From an uncultured Chloroflexota bacterium (GTDB lineage: Bacteria > Chloroflexota > Limnocylindria > Limnocylindrales > Limnocylindraceae): a DNA stretch of 57,741 bases. The position numbers were made by a program, and so were the translations under genes. The stretch's first letter is position 1. Every line of letters begins with the position of its first letter. The stretch spans positions 1-57,741 of the forward strand of contig CAIPEX010000025.1 of assembly GCA_903864185.1 (NCBI GenBank), written 5' to 3'. The notes under the pieces are model-generated. The model did not search any database. It was not told the DNA's origin and saw only the letters and a list, made by a program, of their open reading frames with translations. Of the stretch, positions 51,234 to 57,741 are shown piece by piece.

Positions 51234-52001
51234 TTAGATGCTCACGAGGCGAAATCCCTCTGTGGCTAGCAGCCGCCCGTCGTAGGCCATGGCGAGGGCT
51301 CCAAAACCAGGCTCCTGGTCGACCCGGGCCAGGCCCTCCTCCCCTTCCAGGTAGCCGATGGTAGCGAGGGTGTCGGCGCGGGCGATTGAGGGCCCCACGA
51401 CCGAGAAGCTCACCCATGGAGAGGTGGAGGGGAGGCCGGTTCGAGGGTCGCGGAGGTGCCCTGGCCGCTCGGTGGGGCCACTCGTGGCGATCGCCGCATC
51501 ACGGAGGAGCACCCGTGCCATGACGGAGCCGGGGGCGAGCGGGTCGACCACCCCCACGTCCCAGCCGATCCCTCGTGGCCCGCCGCCCGTGGCAGCGACG
51601 TCACCGCCGATGCCGAGCGTCAGGTTCACCATTCCTGCCTGGTTCAACACCCCCATGGCCTCGCCGATCGCCCAGCCTTTGACGAAGCCCGACGGATCGA
51701 GGCGCCCATCCATGCTTGCATGCCATGCGTCGAAGAGCCCGCTCGTCTCTTCGTAGAGGGCATCGCAGATTTCCAGAACCATGCGCGTCTCGGCGTGCGC
51801 ATCGTGCAGGTGTAACAGGCCGTCACGAATGCGGCTGATCTCTGAGGTTGGACGGTAGGTCGAAAAGCGCTCTTCGATCTCGTCGAGTCGAGTAAAGCAC
51901 GCCTCTACCGCCTCGTGGTTGATTGCGCCAATAACACCAAGAGAGGCGGCGCTGCCAAAGACTGGCCGAACGATCCGGTGAACTGATGCAGGCTCCAGCA
52001 A
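51234..52001 (-). CDS. apbE: FAD:protein FMN transferase (ApbE family)
   Basis: A 255-residue enzyme that attaches FMN from FAD to a Ser/Thr of target proteins. Recognisable parts are ERFSTYRPTSEISRI, LDPSGFVKGWAIGEAM, LTLGIGGDVAATGG, IATSGPTERPGHLRDPRTG (His-Asp-Pro motif) and ADTLATIGYLEG. The start is TTG 52001, directly after the stop of the FMN-binding protein; no ATG or GTG lies nearby. The N-terminal MGT motif of ApbE is replaced by FGSAA. No signal peptide is visible, so location is uncertain. Its substrate is surely the preceding FMN-binding protein. Confidence 0.85.
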   Translation of the reverse strand: MLEPASVHRIVRPVFGSAASLGVIGAINHEAVEACFTRLDEIEERFSTYRPTSEISRIRDGLLHLHDAHAETRMVLEICDALYEETSGLFDAWHASMDGRLDPSGFVKGWAIGEAMGVLNQAGMVNLTLGIGGDVAATGGGPRGIGWDVGVVDPLAPGSVMARVLLRDAAIATSGPTERPGHLRDPRTGLPSTSPWVSFSVVGPSIARADTLATIGYLEGEEGLARVDQEPGFGALAMAYDGRLLATEGFRLVSI

Positions 52002-52601
52002 CTAGTAGGTCGCCTGATCAATCGCATTCTGGAGTGAGTTCGCGTAACCCCACCATGAGTACGATGCGCCACTGCACGCACTTGGGGGATTTGCAAGAGC
52101 GTTCAGTGGCCTGCCTGCGAAGGTCTCACCCGTCGTTTTTCCTGCATTGAGTCCGATTGCAGCATTGTTGAACACCGTTGCGGTGCAGCTTGCCCTGCGG
52201 TAACCGATTGAATATGAACCAGTCTTCTGTACAGACGCATCAACAACTTGTCCATTCGCAATTTTTACTGTCACTTGCATGAGGCCATAGCGGTAGTTGA
52301 CGTTCGCGCCAGTGTAGGTTCCGTTATGTACCGTCTTACCGGCTGGCGTCGAGGTTGGCGTCGGGGTTGGCGTCGGGGTCTTTGTTGGTTTCGGCGTGTT
52401 TGTTGGCTTCGGCGACTTGCCGCTCGTGGCGCTCGAGGTCGGCGTGGGAGTTGGCGTCGGCGTTGCCGAGGCTCCAGGATCTGGCGTCAGTGATGGATCA
52501 GGGCTAAAGCTGATGCCGCCATCGTCTGGTGGCGCATAGGCGAGGATGAGTCGCAGCGCTGCGACGGTGAGGATCAGGGAGACGAGGCCGCGCTTCGGCA
52601 T
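52002..52601 (-). CDS. Exported FMN-binding domain protein with Thr/Pro linker
   Basis: A 199-residue protein. An N-terminal signal anchor (6-22) is followed by a Pro-Thr-rich linker (about 45-87) and an FMN_bind domain (about 90-199) with Y-R-Y-G-L-M-Q-V and SGAS (177-180) near the end, the place of FMN attachment (probably Ser180). C139 and C176 could form a disulfide. The gene sits between the ferric-reductase-like gene (TAATG overlap) and apbE. It likely takes electrons outside the membrane as a single-electron carrier. Confidence 0.85.
   Translation of the reverse strand: MPKRGLVSLILTVAALRLILAYAPPDDGGISFSPDPSLTPDPGASATPTPTPTPTSSATSGKSPKPTNTPKPTKTPTPTPTPTSTPAGKTVHNGTYTGANVNYRYGLMQVTVKIANGQVVDASVQKTGSYSIGYRRASCTATVFNNAAIGLNAGKTTGETFAGRPLNALANPPSACSGASYSWWGYANSLQNAIDQATY
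52345..52470. repeat. Short tandem repeats encoding the Pro-Thr linker
   Basis: Three adjoining 12-base units of the GGCGTCGGGGTT type (52345-52356, 52357-52368, 52369-52380) and further degenerate copies. On the minus strand they encode the PTPTPT linker of the FMN-binding protein. Such repeats are prone to length change. Confidence 0.7.
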
Positions 52602-54001
52602 TACCAGTTGAAGCGCTCAAGGTGGACCTGGCGCTTTGGCACGCCGAGCTCCTTGAGGCTCTCCTCTACTGCCGACATCATGCTTGGCGAGCCACAGAGA
52701 TAGACATCGCGATCACGGATATCAGGATACGAGGCCCAGAGCCCGGCGGGCGAGAGCGGATCGTCGCGGAATGCGTACTTATCACGGCTTCCCAGCATGT
52801 AGCTCACCTTAGCGCCGCGCATCTCAGCGATGCGGTCGACCTCAGTGCGCAGCACGAGCGACTCTTTTGAGGGACCGCGGTAGAGGAGCGCGAGGTCGCC
52901 GCGGCGAGCGGGGAGCACTTCGAGGAGTGCCCGCAGCGGCGTGATCCCAATGCCACCGGCGATCAGGAGCACCTTCTCGCGCGTTCGCACCGCTCCGGTC
53001 AAGATGCCATATGGGCCTTCGAGGAAGACGCGCGTTCCTGGCTTAACACGCTGCAACTCGTGCGTGCGGTCGCCAAGCGCCTCGATCGTGAAACGCAGCG
53101 TTTTTCCGTCGGGGCCAGCGGAGAGCGAGAACGGATGCGAGCGCCACCAACCATCAGCGGCGAGGACACGTATGCCAAACCACTGTCCTGCGCGAACTGG
53201 GAGGCGATCGAGTCCGCTCCCAGCGATGTAGATTGACGCGACACCGGAGCGCTCAATTACCACCTGGTCAATGTAGTAGCGATGCGCGATGTTGCGAATC
53301 AGTGGCTCAATAAAACGATAGATGACAAGTGGCAAGAACGTGACTGCATAGATTGCGATCCATGTGATGAGTGCGATCTGATCGTTTGCGAAGTCGCTCC
53401 CGATCTTGATCTGATGCAAGAAGCCCAGCGCAACAGCGATGTAAACGTAGAGATGGATGCCGTACCAGGTCTCATACGAGATGCGTGCACGTGCCGCGCG
53501 CACTGAGACGATCGCGACAACGATGAAGAGGGCGAGCCCAACGCTGCCGCCAAGGCCGCCCGGCTGATTGAATGTGAAGTCAACCGCAGATGCCCAAATC
53601 TCTCCCGGTGATGCGATGGCATCGAACGATGCAAAGGCGGCCGACGAGGCGATCGCGTGTGCGAGCAGGAGCCAAACACTTGCAAAACCTGCAAGTCGAT
53701 GGAGGCGCGAGGCTTCGTCACTCCCAACAACCTGATCGATCCAGGGCGCACGCGACATAAGCAGCACGCCGACAAGCGCGAGATAGGTGCCGAAGATTGC
53801 GGTGAGCTGGCCAATCGAGGCGATGATGTCAATCGGGCTCGCAACATGATTGGCACCGCCGTGCCGGAGCCACATCCCGAAGAGGACGATGCCAACGCCA
53901 AGCACGATCCAGTTCAAGTCCGAGGGGGAGATTGACCAGCGCCGAGGCAGCGGCGGGCTGTTCTTCGGTAGGGCGCGCTGGGGCGTGGTCATTGTTGCCA
54001 T
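52601..54001 (-). CDS. Ferric-reductase-like transmembrane flavohaem oxidoreductase
   Basis: A 466-residue protein with six helices. Haem ligands are likely His101/His115 and His183/His196 in two helices. From about 245 on is a ferredoxin-reductase module: FAD motif WWRSHPFSLSAG, NAD(P) motif LLIAGGIGITPLRAL, and the end VYLCGSPSMM. It transfers electrons from cytoplasmic NAD(P)H through two b haems to the outside, probably to the FMN-binding protein encoded next. Starts ATG 54001 or ATG 53992. It leads the reductase-FMN protein-apbE operon and follows the two-component operon after 96 bp. Confidence 0.85.
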   Translation of the reverse strand: MATMTTPQRALPKNSPPLPRRWSISPSDLNWIVLGVGIVLFGMWLRHGGANHVASPIDIIASIGQLTAIFGTYLALVGVLLMSRAPWIDQVVGSDEASRLHRLAGFASVWLLLAHAIASSAAFASFDAIASPGEIWASAVDFTFNQPGGLGGSVGLALFIVVAIVSVRAARARISYETWYGIHLYVYIAVALGFLHQIKIGSDFANDQIALITWIAIYAVTFLPLVIYRFIEPLIRNIAHRYYIDQVVIERSGVASIYIAGSGLDRLPVRAGQWFGIRVLAADGWWRSHPFSLSAGPDGKTLRFTIEALGDRTHELQRVKPGTRVFLEGPYGILTGAVRTREKVLLIAGGIGITPLRALLEVLPARRGDLALLYRGPSKESLVLRTEVDRIAEMRGAKVSYMLGSRDKYAFRDDPLSPAGLWASYPDIRDRDVYLCGSPSMMSAVEESLKELGVPKRQVHLERFNW

Positions 54002-54053
54002 GCCCTAAGGATGGGCGGTAGCCCCCCTTTGCGTCCTGTTGCCGTTCAAATGG

Positions 54054-54094
54054 TCACGCTCGTCATATGAGAAATATCAAAAAATCAAGCGTGA
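54054..54094. promoter_or_regulatory. Inverted repeat with AT-rich core upstream of the ferric reductase operon
   Basis: TCACGCT (54054-54060) and AGCGTGA (54088-54094) flank a 27-base AT-rich spacer that includes TCATATGA and an A run. It is in the 96-bp gap between ybaK and the reductase gene. It may be an operator, for instance for the adjacent response regulator, or a promoter region. No other structure is seen in this gap. Confidence 0.35.
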
Positions 54095-54097
54095 GCC

Positions 54098-54640
54098 CTA
54101 GCGCGGATGGGTAAGCGGGGCCGACCGCCCGCCCGTTGCCCTGAGGAGGTCGTGCGGCGCAAGGGCGACTGAGAGACCGCGCCGTCCGGCAGAAACGACG
54201 ATCGCATCGAGCGAGAGCGCGCTCTGGTCGAGCAGGAGTGGGATCTGGCGCTTCGGACTCAGTGGGCTCACCCCGCCCGGCACACTCCCCGTCACGCGTC
54301 GCACATCGTCAATGCTGGCGAGCACTGCCCGCTTCGCCTCCAGCTCCGCGGCGATGGTTCGTTCTGCCGCCTCGCTCGTACTCGGGATGACTGCGAAGGC
54401 ATAGGCGCCCACTGCAGGTGGCGCACCCTCAAGTGCAAAGAGGAGTGTCTTGAAGAGCGTGCTTGGATCGATGCCCAGTTCAGCGGCAGCTGCTGCGCCA
54501 TATGCAACTTGGACCCCACGATGCTGCTCGACGCCCGTTGGCGGTGTGATCTCATAGTGCACAAGCCTGTGCGGGATATGTTGTTGCACGAGCAGCGCAA
54601 CGCCCGGAGTGGGCGCTGGGATTCGCGTCTCGTCACTCAC
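54098..54640 (-). CDS. ybaK: YbaK/ProX-type aminoacyl-tRNA deacylase
   Basis: A 180-residue trans-editing protein. It has the family lysine in STLFKTLLF and the loop VTGSVPGGVSPLSPK. It hydrolyses mischarged tRNAs such as Cys-tRNA(Pro). The start GTG 54640 overlaps the histidine kinase by eight bases, which places it in the two-component operon, an unexpected partner. Confidence 0.85.
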   Translation of the reverse strand: MSDETRIPAPTPGVALLVQQHIPHRLVHYEITPPTGVEQHRGVQVAYGAAAAAELGIDPSTLFKTLLFALEGAPPAVGAYAFAVIPSTSEAAERTIAAELEAKRAVLASIDDVRRVTGSVPGGVSPLSPKRQIPLLLDQSALSLDAIVVSAGRRGLSVALAPHDLLRATGGRSAPLTHPR

Positions 54641-56132
54641 CTACAGAGCTGAGCGGGATGCGTACGATCATGCGTGCGCCACCGGTCGCTGATGACTCAG
54701 CAGTGATCGTTCCGTTGTGGGCTAGTGCAATGCTACGTGCAATTGCCAACCCGAGCCCTGCGCCTCCATCTGCACGTACCGCACCTGCACCACGGTAGAA
54801 GGGTTCAAAGATCTTCTCGCGTTCGCTCTCTGGGACTCCGGCACCAGAATCATCAACCCAGATTGCTGCACCAACTGCGTCGGTGCCAGCGCCAATGCTG
54901 ATCTCACCTCGTGGGAGTGAGTGGCGCATCGCATTTTCAACAAGGCCAAGGATTAACTGGATCAGTCGATCGCGATCGGCAGAAACTGGCAGCTCGACAA
55001 GTTCAATCGCCTCGTGAAGCGAGAAGTTGCTCTTTTGCACCATCGGGCGCGCCCGCTCAAACGCACTGCGTGCTATATCGCCAAGATCCACTGCATCAAG
55101 GTTCACACCAGCACCCTGAAGGGTGACGAGGTCTGCGCTCAGCCGGCCAAGGCGCTCAGACTCCGCAACGATCCCGCGCAACAAGTCAAGGCCGGCTGGT
55201 TTCACGAGATTTTCGCGTTCGAGGATTTCGGCACTCGACAAGATGACGGATGTCGGGGTGCGGAGCTCGTGGGATGCGCTTGCAACCATCGCTCGCTCGC
55301 GAGCAGCGGCAGCGGCGATCGGCGCAAGGGCTCGTCGCGTGATCAAGAGTGCAACACCAAGCGCTGCGCCGAGGGAGAGGAGCACGACGAAAATAAGTGA
55401 GCTGAACAGGTTCTGCCGCTGTGCATCCCGCACGTCAAGGCGGCCCGCAACTTGCACGTAGGCGAGCACGGGGCCGGTTGGATCTTGCGGGTGGCGCAGC
55501 GGGATCGTGATCACGCGGTACTCCACCCTACCGATAACAACCGTGAGTCCGATAGGCCCGTTGGCCTCATGTATCTGCGTGACGATGGGGAAATCGGTGA
55601 GCGCGCCAGCGGAAAGTGCGAGAACCGCTCCCTGCGGAGAGAGGACTGCCCACGGCCCACCCGCGCCGTACTCTTCGTCGTTGAGTCCAGGAGGGATACT
55701 TGGCGGCGCATCGATGTGGATGCTCGTGAAGTAGCGCGCGTTCACGGCAACAGACGCGTGAGCCCCAGAGCTACCACCATCACCGTTCTCATCGTCGTCG
55801 TTCCCGTCTCCACCAGGATCTTCGCTCTCACTCGGCATGCTCGCCCCCGGCCTCTCGCTCTTGTCGGGCTTCGGCGTGGGCTTGGCACTTGGCGTTGGAG
55901 TTGGCATGGGTGGAAGCTCTTCTTGGATCGCCGCTGCGATCCGTGTTGCGCGCTCTACCAGTGCAGCATCGAGCCCAGCATCAAGTGCATTGGTTCCCGC
56001 TACTGCCCCGCCGATCGCAACGAGCCCAACAACGAGCCCCGTGGCCACAAGGATAAAGATGGTGATCTGGCGCTTCGTTCGCGAAAGGAGTGCCTCAACG
56101 CCTTCACTCCCCGTGTGCGTCTGATACGGCAT
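54633..56132 (-). CDS. Sensor histidine kinase with acidic outer loop
   Basis: A 499-residue kinase. TM1 is at about 22-45 and TM2 at about 243-265. Between them is a 195-residue outer domain that begins with a Pro-rich stretch and a very acidic Gly/Asp/Glu/Ser tract (about 101-123). The phosphoacceptor His288 is in SASHELRTPTSVIL. ATP-binding boxes are LGLVENAMRHS (N), WVDDSGAGVP (G1) and GAGLGLAIARS (G2). No HAMP domain is seen. The acidic tract suggests sensing of cations such as iron or calcium, which is inference. It is 1 bp after the response regulator. Confidence 0.9.
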   Translation of the reverse strand: MPYQTHTGSEGVEALLSRTKRQITIFILVATGLVVGLVAIGGAVAGTNALDAGLDAALVERATRIAAAIQEELPPMPTPTPSAKPTPKPDKSERPGASMPSESEDPGGDGNDDDENGDGGSSGAHASVAVNARYFTSIHIDAPPSIPPGLNDEEYGAGGPWAVLSPQGAVLALSAGALTDFPIVTQIHEANGPIGLTVVIGRVEYRVITIPLRHPQDPTGPVLAYVQVAGRLDVRDAQRQNLFSSLIFVVLLSLGAALGVALLITRRALAPIAAAAARERAMVASASHELRTPTSVILSSAEILERENLVKPAGLDLLRGIVAESERLGRLSADLVTLQGAGVNLDAVDLGDIARSAFERARPMVQKSNFSLHEAIELVELPVSADRDRLIQLILGLVENAMRHSLPRGEISIGAGTDAVGAAIWVDDSGAGVPESEREKIFEPFYRGAGAVRADGGAGLGLAIARSIALAHNGTITAESSATGGARMIVRIPLSSVGE

Positions 56133-56133
56133 G

Positions 56134-56826
56134 CTACTTCTTCTTTTTCATCTCGCTCAGTCGGTAGCCAACACCGCGAACGGTCTTGAGCAGGTCTGCG
56201 TGCCCCGCCTCTTCGAATTTATTCCGAAGATAGTGGACATACAAATCGACAACATTTGAGTACACGTCTGGCTCTGAACCCCACACCTCGTCGAGGATCT
56301 GCTGCCGTGTCAGCACCGTGTCGCGGTTGCGCAGCAGGTAGGCAAGGAGTGCGTACTCGCGCGCTGAAAGATCGATGATCTGCTCGCCCTTCTTCAACGC
56401 GTGGCGCGCCTCATCGAGAATGAGTCCCGGAGCAATCTCACGTGTCGCCTCGCCGTTGAGACTCATCTCGCCACGACGGCCGAGCGCACGCACGCGTGCG
56501 AGGAGTTCCGACGCGGCGAATGGCTTTGTCAGGTAGTCGTCCGCACCAGAGTCGAGACCTTCTACACGATCGTCGACGGTGCCGAGCGCGGTAAGCATCA
56601 GCACGGGGGTGGTGTCGCCAGCGTGGCGCATCTCGCGCAGGATGGACGAGCCCTCCAGGTCGGGCAGCATGCGGTCGAGCAGGACCAGGTCCCAGGTGCC
56701 CGACTGCCAGCGCAACATCCCGTCGGCGCCAGTGGCGGCGAGCTCCGTCGTGTGCTGCTCGCCAGCAAGGAGCCGCACGATGAGTGGGCCGAGCCGTGCG
56801 TCGTCTTCGATCAACAAGATGTGCAT
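56134..56826 (-). CDS. OmpR-family response regulator
   Basis: A 230-residue regulator with a receiver domain (Asp in LVLLDRMLPD, Lys in YLTKPF) and a winged-helix DNA-binding domain with LSAREYALLAYLLRN and RGVGYRLSEM at the end. It is the first gene of an operon with the histidine kinase and ybaK. It could control the ferric-reductase operon downstream. The tail is KKKK. Confidence 0.92.
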   Translation of the reverse strand: MHILLIEDDARLGPLIVRLLAGEQHTTELAATGADGMLRWQSGTWDLVLLDRMLPDLEGSSILREMRHAGDTTPVLMLTALGTVDDRVEGLDSGADDYLTKPFAASELLARVRALGRRGEMSLNGEATREIAPGLILDEARHALKKGEQIIDLSAREYALLAYLLRNRDTVLTRQQILDEVWGSEPDVYSNVVDLYVHYLRNKFEEAGHADLLKTVRGVGYRLSEMKKKK

Positions 56827-56907
56827 AGGGTGATCGTGCGCGTCGCACGAGATATGGTCAAGCGCTCGGCCTGCTCTCTGTGCGTTTTCTCATTTATGAG
56901 CGTGGAG

Positions 56908-56984
56908 TGGTGCGCCCGGAGGGAATCGAACCCCCGACCCTCTGGTCCGAAGCCAGATGCTCTAATCCGCTGAGCTACGGGCGC
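56908..56984 (-). tRNA. tRNA-Arg (TCG), CCA encoded
   Basis: Acceptor GCGCCCG pairs with CGGGCGC, anticodon loop CTTCGGA with anticodon TCG on stem TCTGG/CCAGA, T loop TTCGATT, and encoded CCA at 56910-56908. The 81 bp to the response regulator start hold no gene. Confidence 0.93.
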
Positions 56985-57000
56985 ATATCGCGAGGAGTGC

Positions 57001-57077
<77 letters not shown>

Positions 57078-57132
57078 ACCGATCCCGCTCCCGCGAGGGT
57101 GGAATGATAGCGGATGGGGGTACCCTGCGCCC

Positions 57133-57741
57133 ATGAGAAAAAACGCGGAAGAGACGGGCGACGTCATCCTCCAGGTGGCGCTGACCTTCGATCACGACGC
57201 GATCAGCGCCGATGTTGGCGAGGGGAGCCGCGTCTTTGAGCGATCGGTTGGCGAGCTCGGTCCGCGCGTTGGTCTCCCGCGCATCCTTGCGCTGCTCGCG
57301 CAGGAATCAATTCCGGCAACGTTTTTCGTCCCCGTGCACACCGCACGAACCTGGCCGGGCGACCTCGCCGCAATCGTTGCTGGTGGACATGAGGTCGCAT
57401 GCCACGGTTGGGCGCACGAAGATCACGCGGCACTTGCACCGGCAGCCGAGAAGGAACTTATCGAACGCCAGCGCTCTGCGCTGACCGAGGCCGTGCGCAC
57501 ACTCGATCCAGGCGCCGCAGCAGTGCGTGGCTTTCGCGCGCCGTACTGGTCGCTCTCTCCGTCGACCCTTACGTTTGCCGAGGCGGCGGGATTCTCCTAT
57601 GACTCGTCGCTCGGCTGGGAGGAGACCCGCATCACTCCAGTTCGCCATGGCGATGCACATGCACGTGAGGTTTCACAACTGGGCAGCGCTGGAAAAATCC
57701 TTGAGGTGCCGATCAGTCGCTGGCTCGACGATTGGGCCTGG
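57133..57741 (+). CDS. Polysaccharide deacetylase-like protein, N-terminal fragment (cut by window edge)
   Basis: 203 codons from ATG 57133 to the window end without a stop. NodB-type motifs are present in modified form: [11 protein letters not shown] (motif 1, Asp-His-Asp), [13 protein letters not shown] (motif 2, two His) and RGFRAPYWS (motif 3). The Asp-rich first motif resembles the PuuE/chitin-deacetylase-like subset that removes acyl groups or acts on amides. No signal peptide is seen, so it is probably cytoplasmic. The substrate cannot be told. Confidence 0.82.
   Translation, partial: MRKNAEETGDVILQVALTFDHDAISADVGEGSRVFERSVGELGPRVGLPRILALLAQESIPATFFVPVHTARTWPGDLAAIVAGGHEVACHGWAHEDHAALAPAAEKELIERQRSALTEAVRTLDPGAAAVRGFRAPYWSLSPSTLTFAEAAGFSYDSSLGWEETRITPVRHGDAHAREVSQLGSAGKILEVPISRWLDDWAW

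Noticed and set aside
52345-52470. Possible CRISPR or regulatory repeat array
   Set aside because: Units are 12 bases, adjoining, degenerate and in frame with a Pro-Thr linker, so they are coding repeats.

Overview
The window is a dense, GC-rich bacterial chromosome segment with about 56 protein genes, four tRNA genes, one riboswitch and no rRNA, insertion sequence, prophage or CRISPR array. Gaps are almost all under 120 bp, and stop/start overlaps (ATGA, GTGA, TAATG) are common. The gene set suggests a free-living aerobic or facultative heterotroph with a single-membrane envelope: several lipoproteins, an S8 exoprotease, a CtaG-type oxidase factor, 2-oxoacid:ferredoxin oxidoreductase, a split b6-type cytochrome b, and no outer-membrane genes. 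This resembles freshwater Chloroflexota (Limnocylindria-like) or possibly an actinobacterium. That placement is inference from gene content, not a database match.

Layout. 1-3.4 kb: end of fabD, two tandem KAS II genes, and two small proteins (DUF1905, YCII). 3.4-6.1 kb: a three-gene ABC cassette. 6.1-9.3 kb: copper ATPase copA with a CsoR-like palindrome over its start codon, divergent from ogt. 9.0-13.9 kb: a five-gene coupled operon led by korAB. 14-16.2 kb: small membrane protein, lipoprotein, methyltransferase and ferredoxin. 16.2-26.5 kb: a respiratory and copper region. It holds YHS, CtaG, a small membrane protein, a cupredoxin fused to duplicated two-helix units, a TlpA-like thioredoxin, tRNA-fMet, DUF2203 and tRNA-Lys. 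It continues with a minus-strand operon that encodes an FeS flavoprotein, cytochrome b6, subunit IV, Rieske protein, a cytochrome c-cupredoxin fusion and a kelch-like protein. 26.6-30.6 kb: a TPP riboswitch controlling thiN, ykoE, a fused EcfA-A-T protein and a peroxiredoxin.

30.6-37.2 kb: HAD phosphatase, a four-gene coupled operon (beta-propeller, GIDE-like membrane protein, class V aminotransferase, C26 amidohydrolase), a WYL regulator and an HD phosphohydrolase. 37.3-43.6 kb: large S8 protease, a TM0106-type two-nuclease protein and an EamA exporter. 43.6-49.6 kb: a Rieske oxygenase with the bridging glutamate of quaternary-ammonium demethylases, facing an operon for a polar amino acid ABC importer plus a sarcosine-oxidase-like flavoenzyme. 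49.6-56.8 kb: another EamA exporter, an acidic membrane-anchored protein, an extracytoplasmic flavin module (ApbE, FMN-binding protein, ferric-reductase-like protein), YbaK and a two-component system. 56.9-57.7 kb: tRNA-Arg, tRNA-Pro and a truncated polysaccharide deacetylase.

The most striking system is the 20.2-26.5 kb operon. It looks like a quinol-cupredoxin oxidoreductase with an added NAD(P)H- or ferredoxin-linked flavoprotein, in which cytochrome c1/f is replaced by a membrane-anchored monohaem c domain fused to a type 1 copper domain. A second, related cupredoxin lies just upstream next to oxidase assembly genes.
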